Below, one piece after another: positions 18,468 through 27,780 of a stretch of DNA of 64,000 nt (the first letter of the stretch is position 1; every line of letters begins with the position of its first letter). Both the position numbers and the translations under genes were made by a program. Source of the DNA: Lewinellaceae bacterium. Its GTDB lineage: Bacteria > Bacteroidota > Bacteroidia > Chitinophagales > Saprospiraceae. The notes beneath the pieces were generated by a model that saw nothing but the letters and a program-made list of their open reading frames with translations, was not told the origin of the DNA and did no database searches. The stretch spans positions 192,022-256,021 of the forward strand of contig JACJYN010000010.1 in the NCBI GenBank assembly GCA_020636095.1, written 5' to 3'.

Positions 18468-19982
18468 TCAAGCCAATTGTTTGAGGGCCGCCCGGTTGAT
18501 CTTACCGGTATCGTTTTTGGGTAGTTCTTCGACAAAAATGACATATCTGGGCACCTTGAAGCGGGCCAGCAGGCTGCTACAGTAGTCCTGTAAATCCGCT
18601 TCCGAAGCCACGACACCGGGCCGAAGCACCACGAAGGCTTTACCAACCTCTCCCCACCTGGCGTCGGGCACCCCCACTACAGCCGCTTCCGAAACGCTGG
18701 CATGGGTTTGGAGCACTCGCTCCACCTCGGCCGGGTAGACATTCTCTCCGCCTGAAATGAACATATTCTTAATGCGGTCGACGACGAACAAATAGCCCTC
18801 TTCATCCAGGCGGGCCATATCGCCGGTATGAAACCATCCATCGACGATGGCCTTTCGGGTGGCGGCCTCATTGCGCCAGTAACCGGGAGTGACCATCGGC
18901 CCGCGAAATAGCAGCTCCCCAGCCGTATCTTCGGGCACATCCTTCCCCTCGCTGTCTACGATCCGGATTTCCACATAAAAATTGGGCCGTCCGATCGACC
19001 CTTTTTTCCGGATGGCGTCATTTTGGTGCAGAGAGGTCAGATTGGGCCCCACTTCCGTCATGCCAAAGCCCTGGCGGATCGCCACCCCCTTGGCATACTG
19101 CCAGCGCTCGATGAGGGGTATGGGCATCGGCTCTCCGCCGACGATGATATAGTACAGGCTGGGAAAGGTAGCCTCTCCGAATTCCGGCACTTCAGCCATC
19201 ATTTTGAGCAGGGTCGGCACCCCCATGAAAAGGGTAACGTCCTCTTCCTGAAGGAGGCGGAGCACCGTTGAGGCGTCAAACTTCTTCAACATACAGGTGT
19301 AGGCGCCGTGATGAAGGAAGGGAGTGGTCAGCACGTTCCAGCCTCCGGTGTGGAAGGGGGGCATCACGTTTACGGTACGGCTGTCGGTATTGAGGATCAG
19401 GCTCATCGCCGTGTTGATGCTGTTCCAGAACAGCATCTTATGAGTATAAACAGCCCCCTTGGGAAAGCCGGTGGTCCCGGATGTATACAAAATAAAAATG
19501 GGATCGTCTTCGTCGACAGGTTGGAGGGGAAAAAGCTCATCCTTATGGCTAGCTTTTTCTCTATGGCAAAACGCAGAGAGTTCTTCCAGCGGCCAGTAGT
19601 GAGGGATACTGGCAAAGGAGGGCGCTCCCTGAAAGAGAGGGGCGAATTTTTTCTCACAAATGGCCAGCGCTGGTTCCGAATCCCGAAGTAAATAGTCAAT
19701 CTCTGCACTGGCCAGGCGATAATTCATAGGCGCCAGGATACAGCCCATCTTCTGCGCCGCAGCAAACAGGACTATGTACTCCAGGCAATTTTCCGCCAGA
19801 ATGGCAATGCGGCTGCCCTTTTTAATACCGTAGTGATCCCGCAAGTGAAAGGCCAGTCGGCTGCCCAGGTGGTGGAGTTCCCCGTAAGTAAAAGTTCGGC
19901 CACTCTCATACTCTTTTACCGCTATCTTATCGGGGCTGTAGACGGCCCATTTGGCAATCCAGTCTTGTTGTGGTTGGCGCAT
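18468..19982 (-). CDS. AMP-forming acyl-CoA synthetase
   Basis: This 504-residue member of the ANL superfamily activates a carboxylic acid as acyl-AMP and transfers it to CoA. The P-loop YTSGTTGFPKG lies near residues 166-176. GFGMTEVGP marks the A5 motif, WFHTGD (~375) the A7 motif, and PKNDTGKINR near the C-terminus contains the catalytic Lys of motif A10. Length and order are typical. Chain-length preference cannot be read from the sequence. A short-chain to long-chain fatty acyl ligase is most likely. A palindrome with TTGTCAG heptamers begins two bases upstream of the start. Confidence 0.88.
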   Translation of the reverse strand: MRQPQQDWIAKWAVYSPDKIAVKEYESGRTFTYGELHHLGSRLAFHLRDHYGIKKGSRIAILAENCLEYIVLFAAAQKMGCILAPMNYRLASAEIDYLLRDSEPALAICEKKFAPLFQGAPSFASIPHYWPLEELSAFCHREKASHKDELFPLQPVDEDDPIFILYTSGTTGFPKGAVYTHKMLFWNSINTAMSLILNTDSRTVNVMPPFHTGGWNVLTTPFLHHGAYTCMLKKFDASTVLRLLQEEDVTLFMGVPTLLKMMAEVPEFGEATFPSLYYIIVGGEPMPIPLIERWQYAKGVAIRQGFGMTEVGPNLTSLHQNDAIRKKGSIGRPNFYVEIRIVDSEGKDVPEDTAGELLFRGPMVTPGYWRNEAATRKAIVDGWFHTGDMARLDEEGYLFVVDRIKNMFISGGENVYPAEVERVLQTHASVSEAAVVGVPDARWGEVGKAFVVLRPGVVASEADLQDYCSSLLARFKVPRYVIFVEELPKNDTGKINRAALKQLA

Positions 19983-19983
19983 T

Positions 19984-20044
19984 GGTTGATGGTTGTCAGT
20001 TGTTCGTTGTCAGTTGTTCGTTGATGGAAAAATAACCATCAACC
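19984..20044. repeat. Palindromic repeat with TTGTCAG/TTGTTCG heptamers
   Basis: GGTTGATGGTT (19984-19994) is repeated inverted at 20034-20044. Between them are TTGTCAG, TTGTTCG, TTGTCAG, TTGTTCG in exact 7-nt register. It lies directly upstream of the acyl-CoA ligase start codon. Confidence 0.65.
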
Positions 20045-20221
20045 GCCTGCCGACAGTACCCTTACGGGCAAAAAACGGCACTGGTGAAGGGCCGCCCTCC
20101 GCCGGAGCTGATGAAAAATACTAAATCTCCGGCACTTAGGAATGATAAAAACCAAAAATAAATTGGTTGGCCGTTAACCTGATTCCTGGCAATAAAATGA
20201 CATGGGCAATGACTTTTGTTA

Positions 20222-20252
20222 TTGACTTTTGGCCGATTGCTCTCTATATTTG
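20222..20252 (+). promoter_or_regulatory. Bacteroidota-type promoter for the small Cys/Lys-rich gene
   Basis: TTG (20222-20224) is followed after 20 nt by TATATTTG (20245-20252), an exact TAnnTTTG box. Transcription should start near 20259, about 70 nt before the start codon at 20331. The rest of the gap (20045-20221) holds only a GCCGGAG/CTCCGGC hairpin. Confidence 0.6.
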
Positions 20253-20330
20253 CCGATATTCTTTATTTAGATTAATTAAAAACAAAGGCTGTCCAGATGG
20301 GCCGCGCCTGAAAAGAATAGCAGAATCTAT

Positions 20331-20477
20331 ATGCAAGCCAGAAAAAACAGGATGGACACAGACCCCAGCGCGCTGCGCCTGCCATTTCCCTTGCCGATTA
20401 TCGAGGCCAAGAAAAAAAAGAAGTGCTGCAAGAAGTTTAAGAAAGGAAAACGGTGTAAGAGTTGCCCGGGAAGTTAG
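20331..20477 (+). CDS. Tiny Cys/Lys-rich protein (48 residues)
   Basis: The frame reads MQARKNRMDTDPSALRLPFP, then LPIIEAKKKKKCCKKFKKGK and RCKSCPGS. The C-terminal half is extremely basic and has four cysteines in a CC-x(9)-C-x(2)-C spacing, which could bind a metal or nucleic acid. I have a recollection of similar short KKCCKKxKKGKxCKxCP tails in other Bacteroidota but cannot verify it here. A well-formed promoter lies upstream, and the stop is 9 nt from the convergent SGNH gene. A second Met at residue 8 (20352) is an alternative start. No function is known. Confidence 0.6.
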   Translation: MQARKNRMDTDPSALRLPFPLPIIEAKKKKKCCKKFKKGKRCKSCPGS

Positions 20478-20485
20478 TGCCTCAG

Positions 20486-21226
20486 TCATAAATCCAGCAC
20501 TCCTGCCACATAGTCCTGTATTTCCGCTACCCAAAGGGCATACATAGCTCCGGAAGGGTGTAAACCATCGGAAGCGACCAACCCGGGCTGAGCCAACCCC
20601 TGCCGGGAAACAGGCGTAATATCAAAATAGGTTACGCCGTAGGATGCTGTCATCTCCCGATTGAGATCATTGTACTGATCGATCTGCATACTGATCAGGC
20701 CGGGGTTGGAGCTGCCCTGCCCAAAAGGCGTAAAGGCGTAATCCGGAATGGAAAGGACGATCACCCGAGTGGTATCGCCGCCGGCAAATGAAATAGCCTG
20801 CTCCAGTAATTCCCTGAATTCAGTTCGATATATATCAATCGGGCGGTTTTGATATTGGTTGTTCACTCCGATCAGCAGAGAAACGAGATCATAAGATGAT
20901 TGTAGGGTATTTGCGGCGGCGATAGCCTGGAGCAGATTGGCGGTCGTCCATCCGGTCCGGGCAATGATGTCCGGTTCTTCTACATAATATATGGTGTCGG
21001 GAAACGCCATGTCCAGTTGCGCCGCCAGCTGAACCGGCCACCGCTCTTCATAACTTACAGATTGGCCTATGGTGTAGGAATCGCCCAGCGCCAGGTACCG
21101 AATCGTGTCCGGAATCGGTGATGCTATGATGGGCTCCGGCTCGGGAGAAGGAGTTTCCTCCTTATTGCAGGAGGCGGCGCTGAGGGACAGGAAGAGGACA
21201 GCTAATAAGAGGGTGTATTTATTCAT
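20486..21226 (-). CDS. SGNH/GDSL-family hydrolase lipoprotein
   Basis: This 246-residue protein has a lipoprotein signal ending LSAASC (Cys20), then a Pro/Glu-rich linker. The hydrolase domain begins YLALGDSYTIG with nucleophile Ser50. The block III region reads IGVNNQY, and the catalytic Asp220/His223 pair lies in DGLHPSG. It should be an esterase or acetyl-hydrolase anchored in the periplasm or at the cell surface. The substrate is not known. The downstream gene is the 48-residue Cys/Lys protein, convergent. Confidence 0.85.
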   Translation of the reverse strand: MNKYTLLLAVLFLSLSAASCNKEETPSPEPEPIIASPIPDTIRYLALGDSYTIGQSVSYEERWPVQLAAQLDMAFPDTIYYVEEPDIIARTGWTTANLLQAIAAANTLQSSYDLVSLLIGVNNQYQNRPIDIYRTEFRELLEQAISFAGGDTTRVIVLSIPDYAFTPFGQGSSNPGLISMQIDQYNDLNREMTASYGVTYFDITPVSRQGLAQPGLVASDGLHPSGAMYALWVAEIQDYVAGVLDL

Positions 21227-21328
21227 ATTGGTTGTTGATTGTTCGGCGCCAGGCGCTCCGAAAAACCAAACATCAAAAATTTCAACTGGTTCAATGAGGC
21301 TTACCCGTCCGTCTGGCCGGTAGCCGGG

Positions 21329-21886
21329 TTATTCAGCCTTCCCCTCTTTTTCAAACGCGAACTGCCGCGACACCTCCCAATTCCTGCCGTTGTGTTGCAG
21401 CAATGCCAGGGCATCCACCAGAAGGGCCCGTTCGTATTTAAGTTGAGAGAAGTACGCCCAGGCCTCCGGAAAAACACTCCGGTGCAAGTCCTTGAAAGCA
21501 ACCGTCATGTGTGGATTGTAGGCATGATGGCTTTCATTTTTCAAATTCAGGGACGCCTCCAGATAGGCTTCCAGACGGCTTTGCAATCCGAAAAGTTCAA
21601 CTTTTCTTTCTACATCTACGAAAATAACCCGGGGTGGAAAGCGGTTGAAGCCGTCCAGCCCCAACTGAAAAGGGTGCTCCTCCGCTGCAAAGAGCGCCAG
21701 GATAGTGTGCAACTCCCCTACCCGCTCTTCCGGCCAGCGAAAAGGCGATATCAGCGTGATATGAGGCGGTGAGCGCAAGGCCCGCGAGCTGCGAAAATGC
21801 GTTGCTGCATATTCCTTAAATTGCGTTACCTCCTTACGGATAACCTCATCGGGCAGCAGGGCAATGAATAAGAGAGAGGAAGCCAT
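21329..21886 (-). CDS. 2H phosphoesterase, 2'-5' RNA ligase family
   Basis: This 185-residue protein has both family motifs: HITL (His42, Thr44) and HMTV (His126, Thr128). They bracket the active site of LigT/ThpR-type enzymes, which act on 2',3'-cyclic or 2'-5' phosphodiester bonds in RNA. The length is typical, and no signal peptide is seen, so it acts in the cytoplasm. It lies 102 nt upstream of the SGNH lipoprotein gene on the same strand. Confidence 0.85.
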   Translation of the reverse strand: MASSLLFIALLPDEVIRKEVTQFKEYAATHFRSSRALRSPPHITLISPFRWPEERVGELHTILALFAAEEHPFQLGLDGFNRFPPRVIFVDVERKVELFGLQSRLEAYLEASLNLKNESHHAYNPHMTVAFKDLHRSVFPEAWAYFSQLKYERALLVDALALLQHNGRNWEVSRQFAFEKEGKAE

Positions 21887-21960
21887 CAGTAAATGGTTAT
21901 TTATTATAACTATTGAGGCCTTTCGGCCCCGACATAAAGATTGGGATTTCGCTCAATTTT

Positions 21961-22075
21961 AGGGTGTACCTGCCTGCTCACCGCAGGTAGGCAGGCCGGT
22001 ATTCCGGCCGAGTGCTCACGTAGGCCGCACAGTTGCTTGGCAGTAGGCCGGCCACAAAACCATCACACCTCAATA
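21961..22075. repeat. GC-rich hairpin cluster
   Basis: Several stems are packed here: CCTGCCTGC with GCAGGTAGGCAGG, then GGCCGGTATTCCGGCC. Outer GGTGT/ACACC ends (21963-21967 and 22065-22069) are also inverted. A GTAGGCCG motif recurs twice. No gene is present. It lies between the 2H phosphoesterase start and the lon promoter. Confidence 0.45.
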
Positions 22076-22216
22076 CCATAACACCGACACAGTAATTATT
22101 TATGTCATATAATGAGGAAACACAAGCCCCTTTCTCTTCACCGGGCGGGCTTCTATTCCCTGCCATTCCGGCATATATCGCTCTTTTCACACAGACATGC
22201 TGTCACTTGTGAAACA

Positions 22217-22233
22217 TTGGCACTCTGCTTGCG
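22217..22233 (+). promoter_or_regulatory. Sigma-54-like promoter for lon
   Basis: TTGGCACTCTGCTTGCG carries the -24 GG (22219-22220) and -12 GC (22231-22232) separated by exactly 10 nt. It closely matches the TTGGCAC-N5-TTGC consensus for RpoN. It lies 39 nt upstream of the lon start. An RpoN-dependent activator site was not identified. Confidence 0.65.
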
Positions 22234-22271
22234 TGTTATTATGCTGACGGCCGTTTTATTATACCAAGACA

Positions 22272-24716
22272 ATGATAGAAAACAAAATGAAGGAAGAAAA
22301 ACTGGAACCCCAATCGGATGATGGAACCATTGAGTTGGAAACTGAGGAAAGGCATCTTCAGGCGAGGGACAATGTCCTTCCCAAGAACCTCACCATTCTC
22401 CCGCTTGTCCAGCGTCCTGTTTTTCCGGGTGTGGCCCTCCCCATTACCTTTTCGGGCAAAGAACAAATAGAGGTGCTGAAGCAGGCCATTGAAGAAGAAG
22501 AAGGCTATATCGGCCTGGTGTTCGCCCAGGAGTTCAATGAAGAAGATTACACAGAATCCGACCTATACGAAGTTGGCGCCATTTTCCAGATGTTCCGCAT
22601 TCAACCGATCGCTCCCAATACGGTCCAGGTTTTGGGGCGAGGGGTAACCCGGTTCCAGAAAAAACGGGCCCTGCTGGTCAAGCCGAAGCTGCGTTGGGAA
22701 GTGGAATACTATAACGAACCCAAAGAAAAGCCCAACGCCATCCTTAAGGCATACATGATGGCGATCAGCACGGAGATCAAAGAGTTGCTCAAGCTCAATC
22801 CGTTTTTTCAGGAACAGGTCAACATGGTGGTTTCCCAACTCAACTACGAGGCGCCGGGCCTGACGATGGATGTCATCAGCAACCTTTTATCGGCTGATAG
22901 CCAGCAACTACAGGAATTGCTGGAGACGTTCCAGTTGGAAGAGCGCGCCAAGTTATTGCTCCTGATGATTAAAGAAGAACTTCAAATCGCCAGAATACAG
23001 CAGCGCATCAGCCAGCAGATCGACGAGAAGGTCAACAAGCAACAAAAAGAATTCTTTCTGCGCGAGCAACTGAAAGCGATCAAAAAGGAGCTCGGTATGG
23101 AAAAAGACGAGGGCCAGACGGAGATCGAGAAGATCGAGAAGAAGCTGGCGGAGAAAGTACTATCGGAGGAAGCCCTGAAAACGGTGGAACAGGAACTGGA
23201 CAAACTCCGCACGCTCAATATACAATCTCCGGAATTTAACGTCACCCGCACTTATCTGGAAACAATTGCCGATCTTCCCTGGGGGCATTTTTCCGAGGAT
23301 AATCCCGACATCAAAAAAGCCCGCGCCATCCTGGACCACGACCACTACGGCCTGGAAGAAGTAAAAGAGCGCATCCTCGAATTTCTAAGTACGATCATCA
23401 AAAGGGGCACAGTCAGCGGTTCTATTATTTGCCTGGCCGGCCCTCCGGGAGTGGGCAAGACCTCGGTTGGCAGGTCTGTCGCCAATGCGCTGGGGCGGGA
23501 ATTCTTCCGCTTCTCTTTGGGCGGCATGCGCGATGAGGCCGAGATCAAAGGCCATCGCCGGACTTATATCGGCGCCATGCCGGGCAAGCTCATTCAGGCG
23601 CTCAAGCGGCTGGGCGCCTCTAACCCGGTTATCATGCTGGACGAGATCGACAAGATCGGCGCCAGCTTTCGCGGAGACCCGGCTTCCGCCCTGCTCGAAG
23701 TGCTGGACCCCGAGCAAAACTCCAGCTTTCTGGACCACTACCTGGACATCCCGTATGACCTGTCCAACGTTTTGTTTATTACCACCGCCAACCAACTGGA
23801 CACCATTCCCGGCCCCCTGCTCGACCGCATGGAAGTGATCCGGCTGGCCGGCTATATCGCGGATGAAAAAGTCCAGATCGCCAAACAGTACCTCCTGCCC
23901 AAACAGCTGAAGGAACACGGATTTGAGGAAGAGGAGATTCAGATCACGGAGGAAGCCTTAAAGGAAATTATCGAAAATTACGCCCGCGAAGCCGGTGTGC
24001 GCAACCTGGAGAAACACATCCGAAAGATCATCCGCAAGGCAACCCTGAAACTGGCGGAAAATGAAGAAGTGAAATTCCTGGTTGATAAGGCTGACATTGA
24101 AGGCCTGCTCGGAAAACCGATCTTCAATACCGAAAAGCTGTACAACAAACCCATCCCGGGAGTCGCCTTAGGGCTGGCCTATACTTCTATGGGAGGCGCT
24201 ACCCTTTATATCGAGGCCAGCGGTATCCGCAGCAAAAATCCGAGCTTTAAACAAACGGGCCAGTTAGGGGATGTCATGCGCGAATCTTCAGAGATTGCCT
24301 ACAGTTATGTTCGTTCCAGAGTAGCGGACATGGAAACGCACCGTGATTATTTTGATAACCATTCGATACACCTGCACGTGCCGGCCGGCGCGACTCCCAA
24401 AGACGGCCCATCGGCCGGCGTCACTATGGCCCTGGCGCTTTACTCCCTGGCCACCAGCCAGGCTATCCGGAACGGCCTGGCCATGACCGGAGAATTGACC
24501 CTGACCGGAAAAGTGCTGCCTATTGGCGGAGTGAAGGAAAAGGCCATCGCCGCCCGCCGGGTAGGTATCCATCACCTCATTCTGCCGGCGGATAACCGAA
24601 AGGATTTTGAAGAGTTGCCCGAATATATCCGCGAAGGCATTACCGTCTACTATGCCGATTACTTTAATGATATCCTGGAGGTAGCTTTTTCATCACCAGA
24701 AACAATTCCCCAATAA
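22272..24716 (+). CDS. lon: ATP-dependent protease La (Lon)
   Basis: This 814-residue cytoplasmic AAA+ protease degrades misfolded and regulatory proteins. It has the N-terminal substrate-binding domain (~40-235) and a coiled region (~240-310). The AAA+ module has Walker A GPPGVGKT (390-397) and Walker B VIMLDEIDKIG. The C-terminal protease domain carries the Ser-Lys dyad: Ser714 in PKDGPSAG and Lys757 in GGVKEKA. All catalytic residues are present. Met1 or Met6 could be the start; the first gives 39 nt to the sigma-54-like promoter. It stands alone, with no same-strand gene close by. Confidence 0.97.
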   Translation: MIENKMKEEKLEPQSDDGTIELETEERHLQARDNVLPKNLTILPLVQRPVFPGVALPITFSGKEQIEVLKQAIEEEEGYIGLVFAQEFNEEDYTESDLYEVGAIFQMFRIQPIAPNTVQVLGRGVTRFQKKRALLVKPKLRWEVEYYNEPKEKPNAILKAYMMAISTEIKELLKLNPFFQEQVNMVVSQLNYEAPGLTMDVISNLLSADSQQLQELLETFQLEERAKLLLLMIKEELQIARIQQRISQQIDEKVNKQQKEFFLREQLKAIKKELGMEKDEGQTEIEKIEKKLAEKVLSEEALKTVEQELDKLRTLNIQSPEFNVTRTYLETIADLPWGHFSEDNPDIKKARAILDHDHYGLEEVKERILEFLSTIIKRGTVSGSIICLAGPPGVGKTSVGRSVANALGREFFRFSLGGMRDEAEIKGHRRTYIGAMPGKLIQALKRLGASNPVIMLDEIDKIGASFRGDPASALLEVLDPEQNSSFLDHYLDIPYDLSNVLFITTANQLDTIPGPLLDRMEVIRLAGYIADEKVQIAKQYLLPKQLKEHGFEEEEIQITEEALKEIIENYAREAGVRNLEKHIRKIIRKATLKLAENEEVKFLVDKADIEGLLGKPIFNTEKLYNKPIPGVALGLAYTSMGGATLYIEASGIRSKNPSFKQTGQLGDVMRESSEIAYSYVRSRVADMETHRDYFDNHSIHLHVPAGATPKDGPSAGVTMALALYSLATSQAIRNGLAMTGELTLTGKVLPIGGVKEKAIAARRVGIHHLILPADNRKDFEELPEYIREGITVYYADYFNDILEVAFSSPETIPQ

Positions 24717-24756
24717 GCTCTAAAAAGAAATATTACAAAAATTTAACTTTATTTTT

Positions 24757-24788
24757 TTTGTCATTCTTGATAACTTCTTATATATTTG
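24757..24788 (+). promoter_or_regulatory. Bacteroidota-type promoter with no gene close downstream
   Basis: TTTG (24757-24760), a 20-nt spacer and TATATTTG (24781-24788) fit the consensus exactly. The nearest start codon is about 800 nt away, so the transcript may be a non-coding RNA or a long leader. Confidence 0.5.
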
Positions 24789-25065
24789 ATGCAGAAACAA
24801 GGTAGTCACTACCCTTCCTGCTTTACATGTCTATTCAATTAGAAAAAGTAAAGCCGAAAACTACAATACAATACCCCCCTATTCCGTACCTCCCCGTTTT
24901 TTAATAAACCATGGTTTTCACCAGGCACAGTATATTGGATTCGACTGAGTGTATACGGTTAAATTCATCGCTTCAAAAAAAAAGATATAAGTTACAAAAA
25001 AATGCAACTTAATCTGTAGCATACCGTACAACGTCAAGAACTCGTCTACCAGGCGGGTACAAAGT

Positions 25066-25180
25066 TGAGGCAACCGCTCCAGTGTTGGACAAAAGTCGGA
25101 AACCGGAAGTCGGAATGGTACCGAGCCTTCCGCAACTTCCTGGCCATCAAAAGTGTCCAACGTTAGACTGGTAGCCCAAA
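25066..25180. repeat. Palindromic repeat, TTGGAC family (copy B4)
   Basis: GTTGGAC (25084-25090) and GTCCAAC (25155-25161) are inverted. The right outer arm reads ACTGGTAGCCC, the reverse complement of the GGCTACC start of copy B1. The interior has AAGTCGG, AAACCGG, AAGTCGG heptamers. Confidence 0.6.
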
Positions 25181-25597
25181 GTTGATTCACATCAACGCCC
25201 TCCCCCTACTTTGAGAGCAAAAAATTGCTTGGCTACAAGCAATTCCAGAGGCATTACATACCCGGTTGGGAGCTGTGCAAAACGCCTTCCAACAATTTCA
25301 ATTTATCAGATACTCACGCAACGTGACTGCTGCATAAGAGTGTGTTGGGATTTAGCATGCGATATGATCCCATACACCTAATTTATTTAATAATCTTAAA
25401 AACCAGGAACATGAACGCGCCATACTTTGTCAAAGCATCCCCCACGTGAGTTTTCACAGTTAATTTCACGACGTCCATTTCCCCATCCAGGGGATAGGAT
25501 AACAATCACTGTAATCTTTTTTGAATAAGACGGATAAGAACCTTAACGAGAGAGACTAAAGAAAAATATAAACCTATAAATTCAGATCAATCTAACC

Positions 25598-27712
25598 ATG
25601 AAGCATTTCAACATTATCCTTAGAATTTCAATCCTGGCGACTATCTGTTGCATTGGATTATTGGCTCCTCAGGAAGCACAGGCCAGAAGCGGTGAAGAAT
25701 GCCCTGACCCGGTTGTCATGCCGTTATGCTCCTGGCAGAGTGACATTAACAAGGCTTTTGCCAAATGGAAACACAAGTTCGACTATGACGACTGTGACAT
25801 CAGCGAGGACCTGGATGACCTGAAGCCGCCCAAGAAGTGTACTGGCGGCACCATTACGGTTACGCTCGACGATTGCGATAATCCCCGTGATAATTGCAGT
25901 TCTTCCTTTACGGTGGAAGTTCCGCCGCCGCCCTCCGCCATTTGCCCGGATGACATGATGATTGGGCCTTGTGTGACCCAGGCGGAGGTAGATGCAGCCT
26001 TCAGCGCCTGGCTGCGCACCTTCCAGGTAGAGCGAAACTGCGAAGTCAACGAAGACGAGGGCGGATTCATCGGTATGCCTACGGCCCCGAACTTCTGCGG
26101 TGGTTCTACTGAGGTTACTTATGTAGTTCGCAATAAAATAGACTGTTACGAGCCGTTCACGTGTACCCGCACCTTCACGGTAAAGGAGACACTCGCTCCC
26201 GTACTGTTCTGCCCGGAAAATCCTGAACTCCCATCCTGCCTGACGCAGGCCCAGGTGAATCAGGAATACCAGGATTGGCTGAACGAGTTCCAGGTGGTAG
26301 AAGCTTGCCCGGGTACAGTAGGCAACTTCCTTTTCACGCCGCCGGCTCCCGGCAAGTGTGGCGGTTCCGTTACGGTTACCTATGTAGCCACTACGCCCAA
26401 CGGCTGTGCCACCAGCTCGTGCACCAAGACCTTCAGCGTTGATTTCGACCTGGAAGCGCCTATGGGCACCTGCCCGCCGTCCGTTACCGGGCTGACCTGC
26501 CTGAGCGAGGTTCCCGAACCGGACGCCCAGGCCCTGGCCGACGCCAATTATACCGACAACTGCGGTATTGTCATCGGAGTCCTCACCAATGTAGACCTCG
26601 ATGAGGACAATTGTGATTTCACCGTAACCCATGATTACCGGATTTATGATGACTGTGGCAACTTTACGCCCTGCTCCATCTCCTATTCGGGTGGTGACGA
26701 CGAAGCGCCTACCGGCATCTGCCCGGCGGGTGGCGAGGTCGCTTCTCTCGGCGATGTACCTACTCCGGACCCTGACTTTGTTGCCGCCGCTTATACGGAC
26801 AACTGCGGCCAGGTTTGGGCACAGGTCCTGAGCGTCAATCAATCCGGAAGCGCCTGCGAAGGCTTCACGGTAACCCACAACTACTCCGTTGGTGACAACT
26901 GCGGTAAAGACAACAACGTGCTTTGCTCCGTTAGCTGGACGGTACCCGCCAATGGCGACGGCCCGATCGCCGGTACCTGCCCGGAGCCGGTTACGGACCT
27001 GCAGTGCTGGGCTGATGTACCCACTTCGGCCGAAGCTCAGGCTACGATGGAAGCTGCTTTCCCTGGCGCCAACGTTACTTATGTGGGCTCAACCAATATC
27101 AATAACTACTGCCAGTTCTCGGTCGCCCACGCCTTCTCGGTAGTGGATCCCTGCACCGGCAACCGCACCATCTGTATATTGGAGTACAGCGGAAAGGACC
27201 TGACGCCGCCCGCGCCCACCAATGGTGGCTGCCCCGCCGGCGTAACGGGCTCGCTGCCTGCTCCTGACCCGGCCGGAGTAGCTGCCGGTTATACCGACAA
27301 CTGCTCTTCCGTACATGCTTATCTGGTTGGGACCAACCTCAACGGTTTCAGCGTTACGTACCACTACCGGATATACGACGATTGCGACAACTCCGTACTG
27401 TGTTCCGTTACGCATACCGATGCTATCGCCCGTCCGGGTAATGGCTCGGCTATCACTGAGCTTCAAATGAAGGCTTACCCGAACCCAACCAGCGGCGAGC
27501 TATTCATCGAATTCGGTGAACTGTCCGCTGAAAAGGCTACGATCACGCTTTCTAACCTCTACGGACAGGAAGTGTTCAGCCGTACCCTGACCCTGGATGC
27601 TCCTACCCAGCAGCTCAACCTTGCCGGTGAAAACCTCAGCAATGGCACGTACCTGCTGACCGTACGTACGAATGACGCTTACACGACACAAAAGATCGTC
27701 TTCAACCGATAG
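25598..27712 (+). CDS. Secreted multi-repeat protein with type IX sorting domain
   Basis: This 704-residue protein has a signal peptide (hydrophobic 8-24, ending EAQA). Three Cys-rich units of ~95 residues follow, each with CP....C...Q.....F..W...F and a later CGG. Four HYR-like units then carry ..YTDNCG... and ..Y...DDCGN...CS.. motifs. The end (LQMKAYPNPTSGELFIEFGE to QKIVFNR) is a type A sorting domain of the type IX secretion system, so the protein should be exported and attached to or released from the cell surface. Many paired cysteines suggest a disulfide-rich extracellular or adhesive role. A strong terminator follows. A short fragment of a similar protein lies downstream at 27988. 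Confidence 0.85.
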   Translation: MKHFNIILRISILATICCIGLLAPQEAQARSGEECPDPVVMPLCSWQSDINKAFAKWKHKFDYDDCDISEDLDDLKPPKKCTGGTITVTLDDCDNPRDNCSSSFTVEVPPPPSAICPDDMMIGPCVTQAEVDAAFSAWLRTFQVERNCEVNEDEGGFIGMPTAPNFCGGSTEVTYVVRNKIDCYEPFTCTRTFTVKETLAPVLFCPENPELPSCLTQAQVNQEYQDWLNEFQVVEACPGTVGNFLFTPPAPGKCGGSVTVTYVATTPNGCATSSCTKTFSVDFDLEAPMGTCPPSVTGLTCLSEVPEPDAQALADANYTDNCGIVIGVLTNVDLDEDNCDFTVTHDYRIYDDCGNFTPCSISYSGGDDEAPTGICPAGGEVASLGDVPTPDPDFVAAAYTDNCGQVWAQVLSVNQSGSACEGFTVTHNYSVGDNCGKDNNVLCSVSWTVPANGDGPIAGTCPEPVTDLQCWADVPTSAEAQATMEAAFPGANVTYVGSTNINNYCQFSVAHAFSVVDPCTGNRTICILEYSGKDLTPPAPTNGGCPAGVTGSLPAPDPAGVAAGYTDNCSSVHAYLVGTNLNGFSVTYHYRIYDDCDNSVLCSVTHTDAIARPGNGSAITELQMKAYPNPTSGELFIEFGELSAEKATITLSNLYGQEVFSRTLTLDAPTQQLNLAGENLSNGTYLLTVRTNDAYTTQKIVFNR

Positions 27713-27743
27713 GTTATTGATTGACGGGCGATTGACATAAAAT

Positions 27744-27780
27744 AAAAGCCCTGGCGCATGCGCCGGGGCTTTTGTTTTTT
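27744..27780 (+). terminator. Rho-independent terminator
   Basis: AAAAGCCCTGGCGCATGCGCCGGGGCTTTT is a near-perfect palindrome (27744-27773) followed by GTTTTTT. It lies 31 nt after the stop of the sorting-domain protein. Confidence 0.9.

Larger units (their letters stand above)
24717..25597. other. Long intergenic region with promoter, hairpins and one palindromic repeat
   Basis: About 880 nt without a gene. It contains an orphan promoter (24757-24788), a GGTAGT/ACTACC hairpin at 24801-24813 and a CTTTAC/GTAAAG pair followed by TTTTTT near 24897. It also holds copy B4 of the palindromic family and a perfect stem AATTGCTTG/CAAGCAATT at 25223-25244. The last 200 nt before the next gene show no clear promoter. 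Confidence 0.5.
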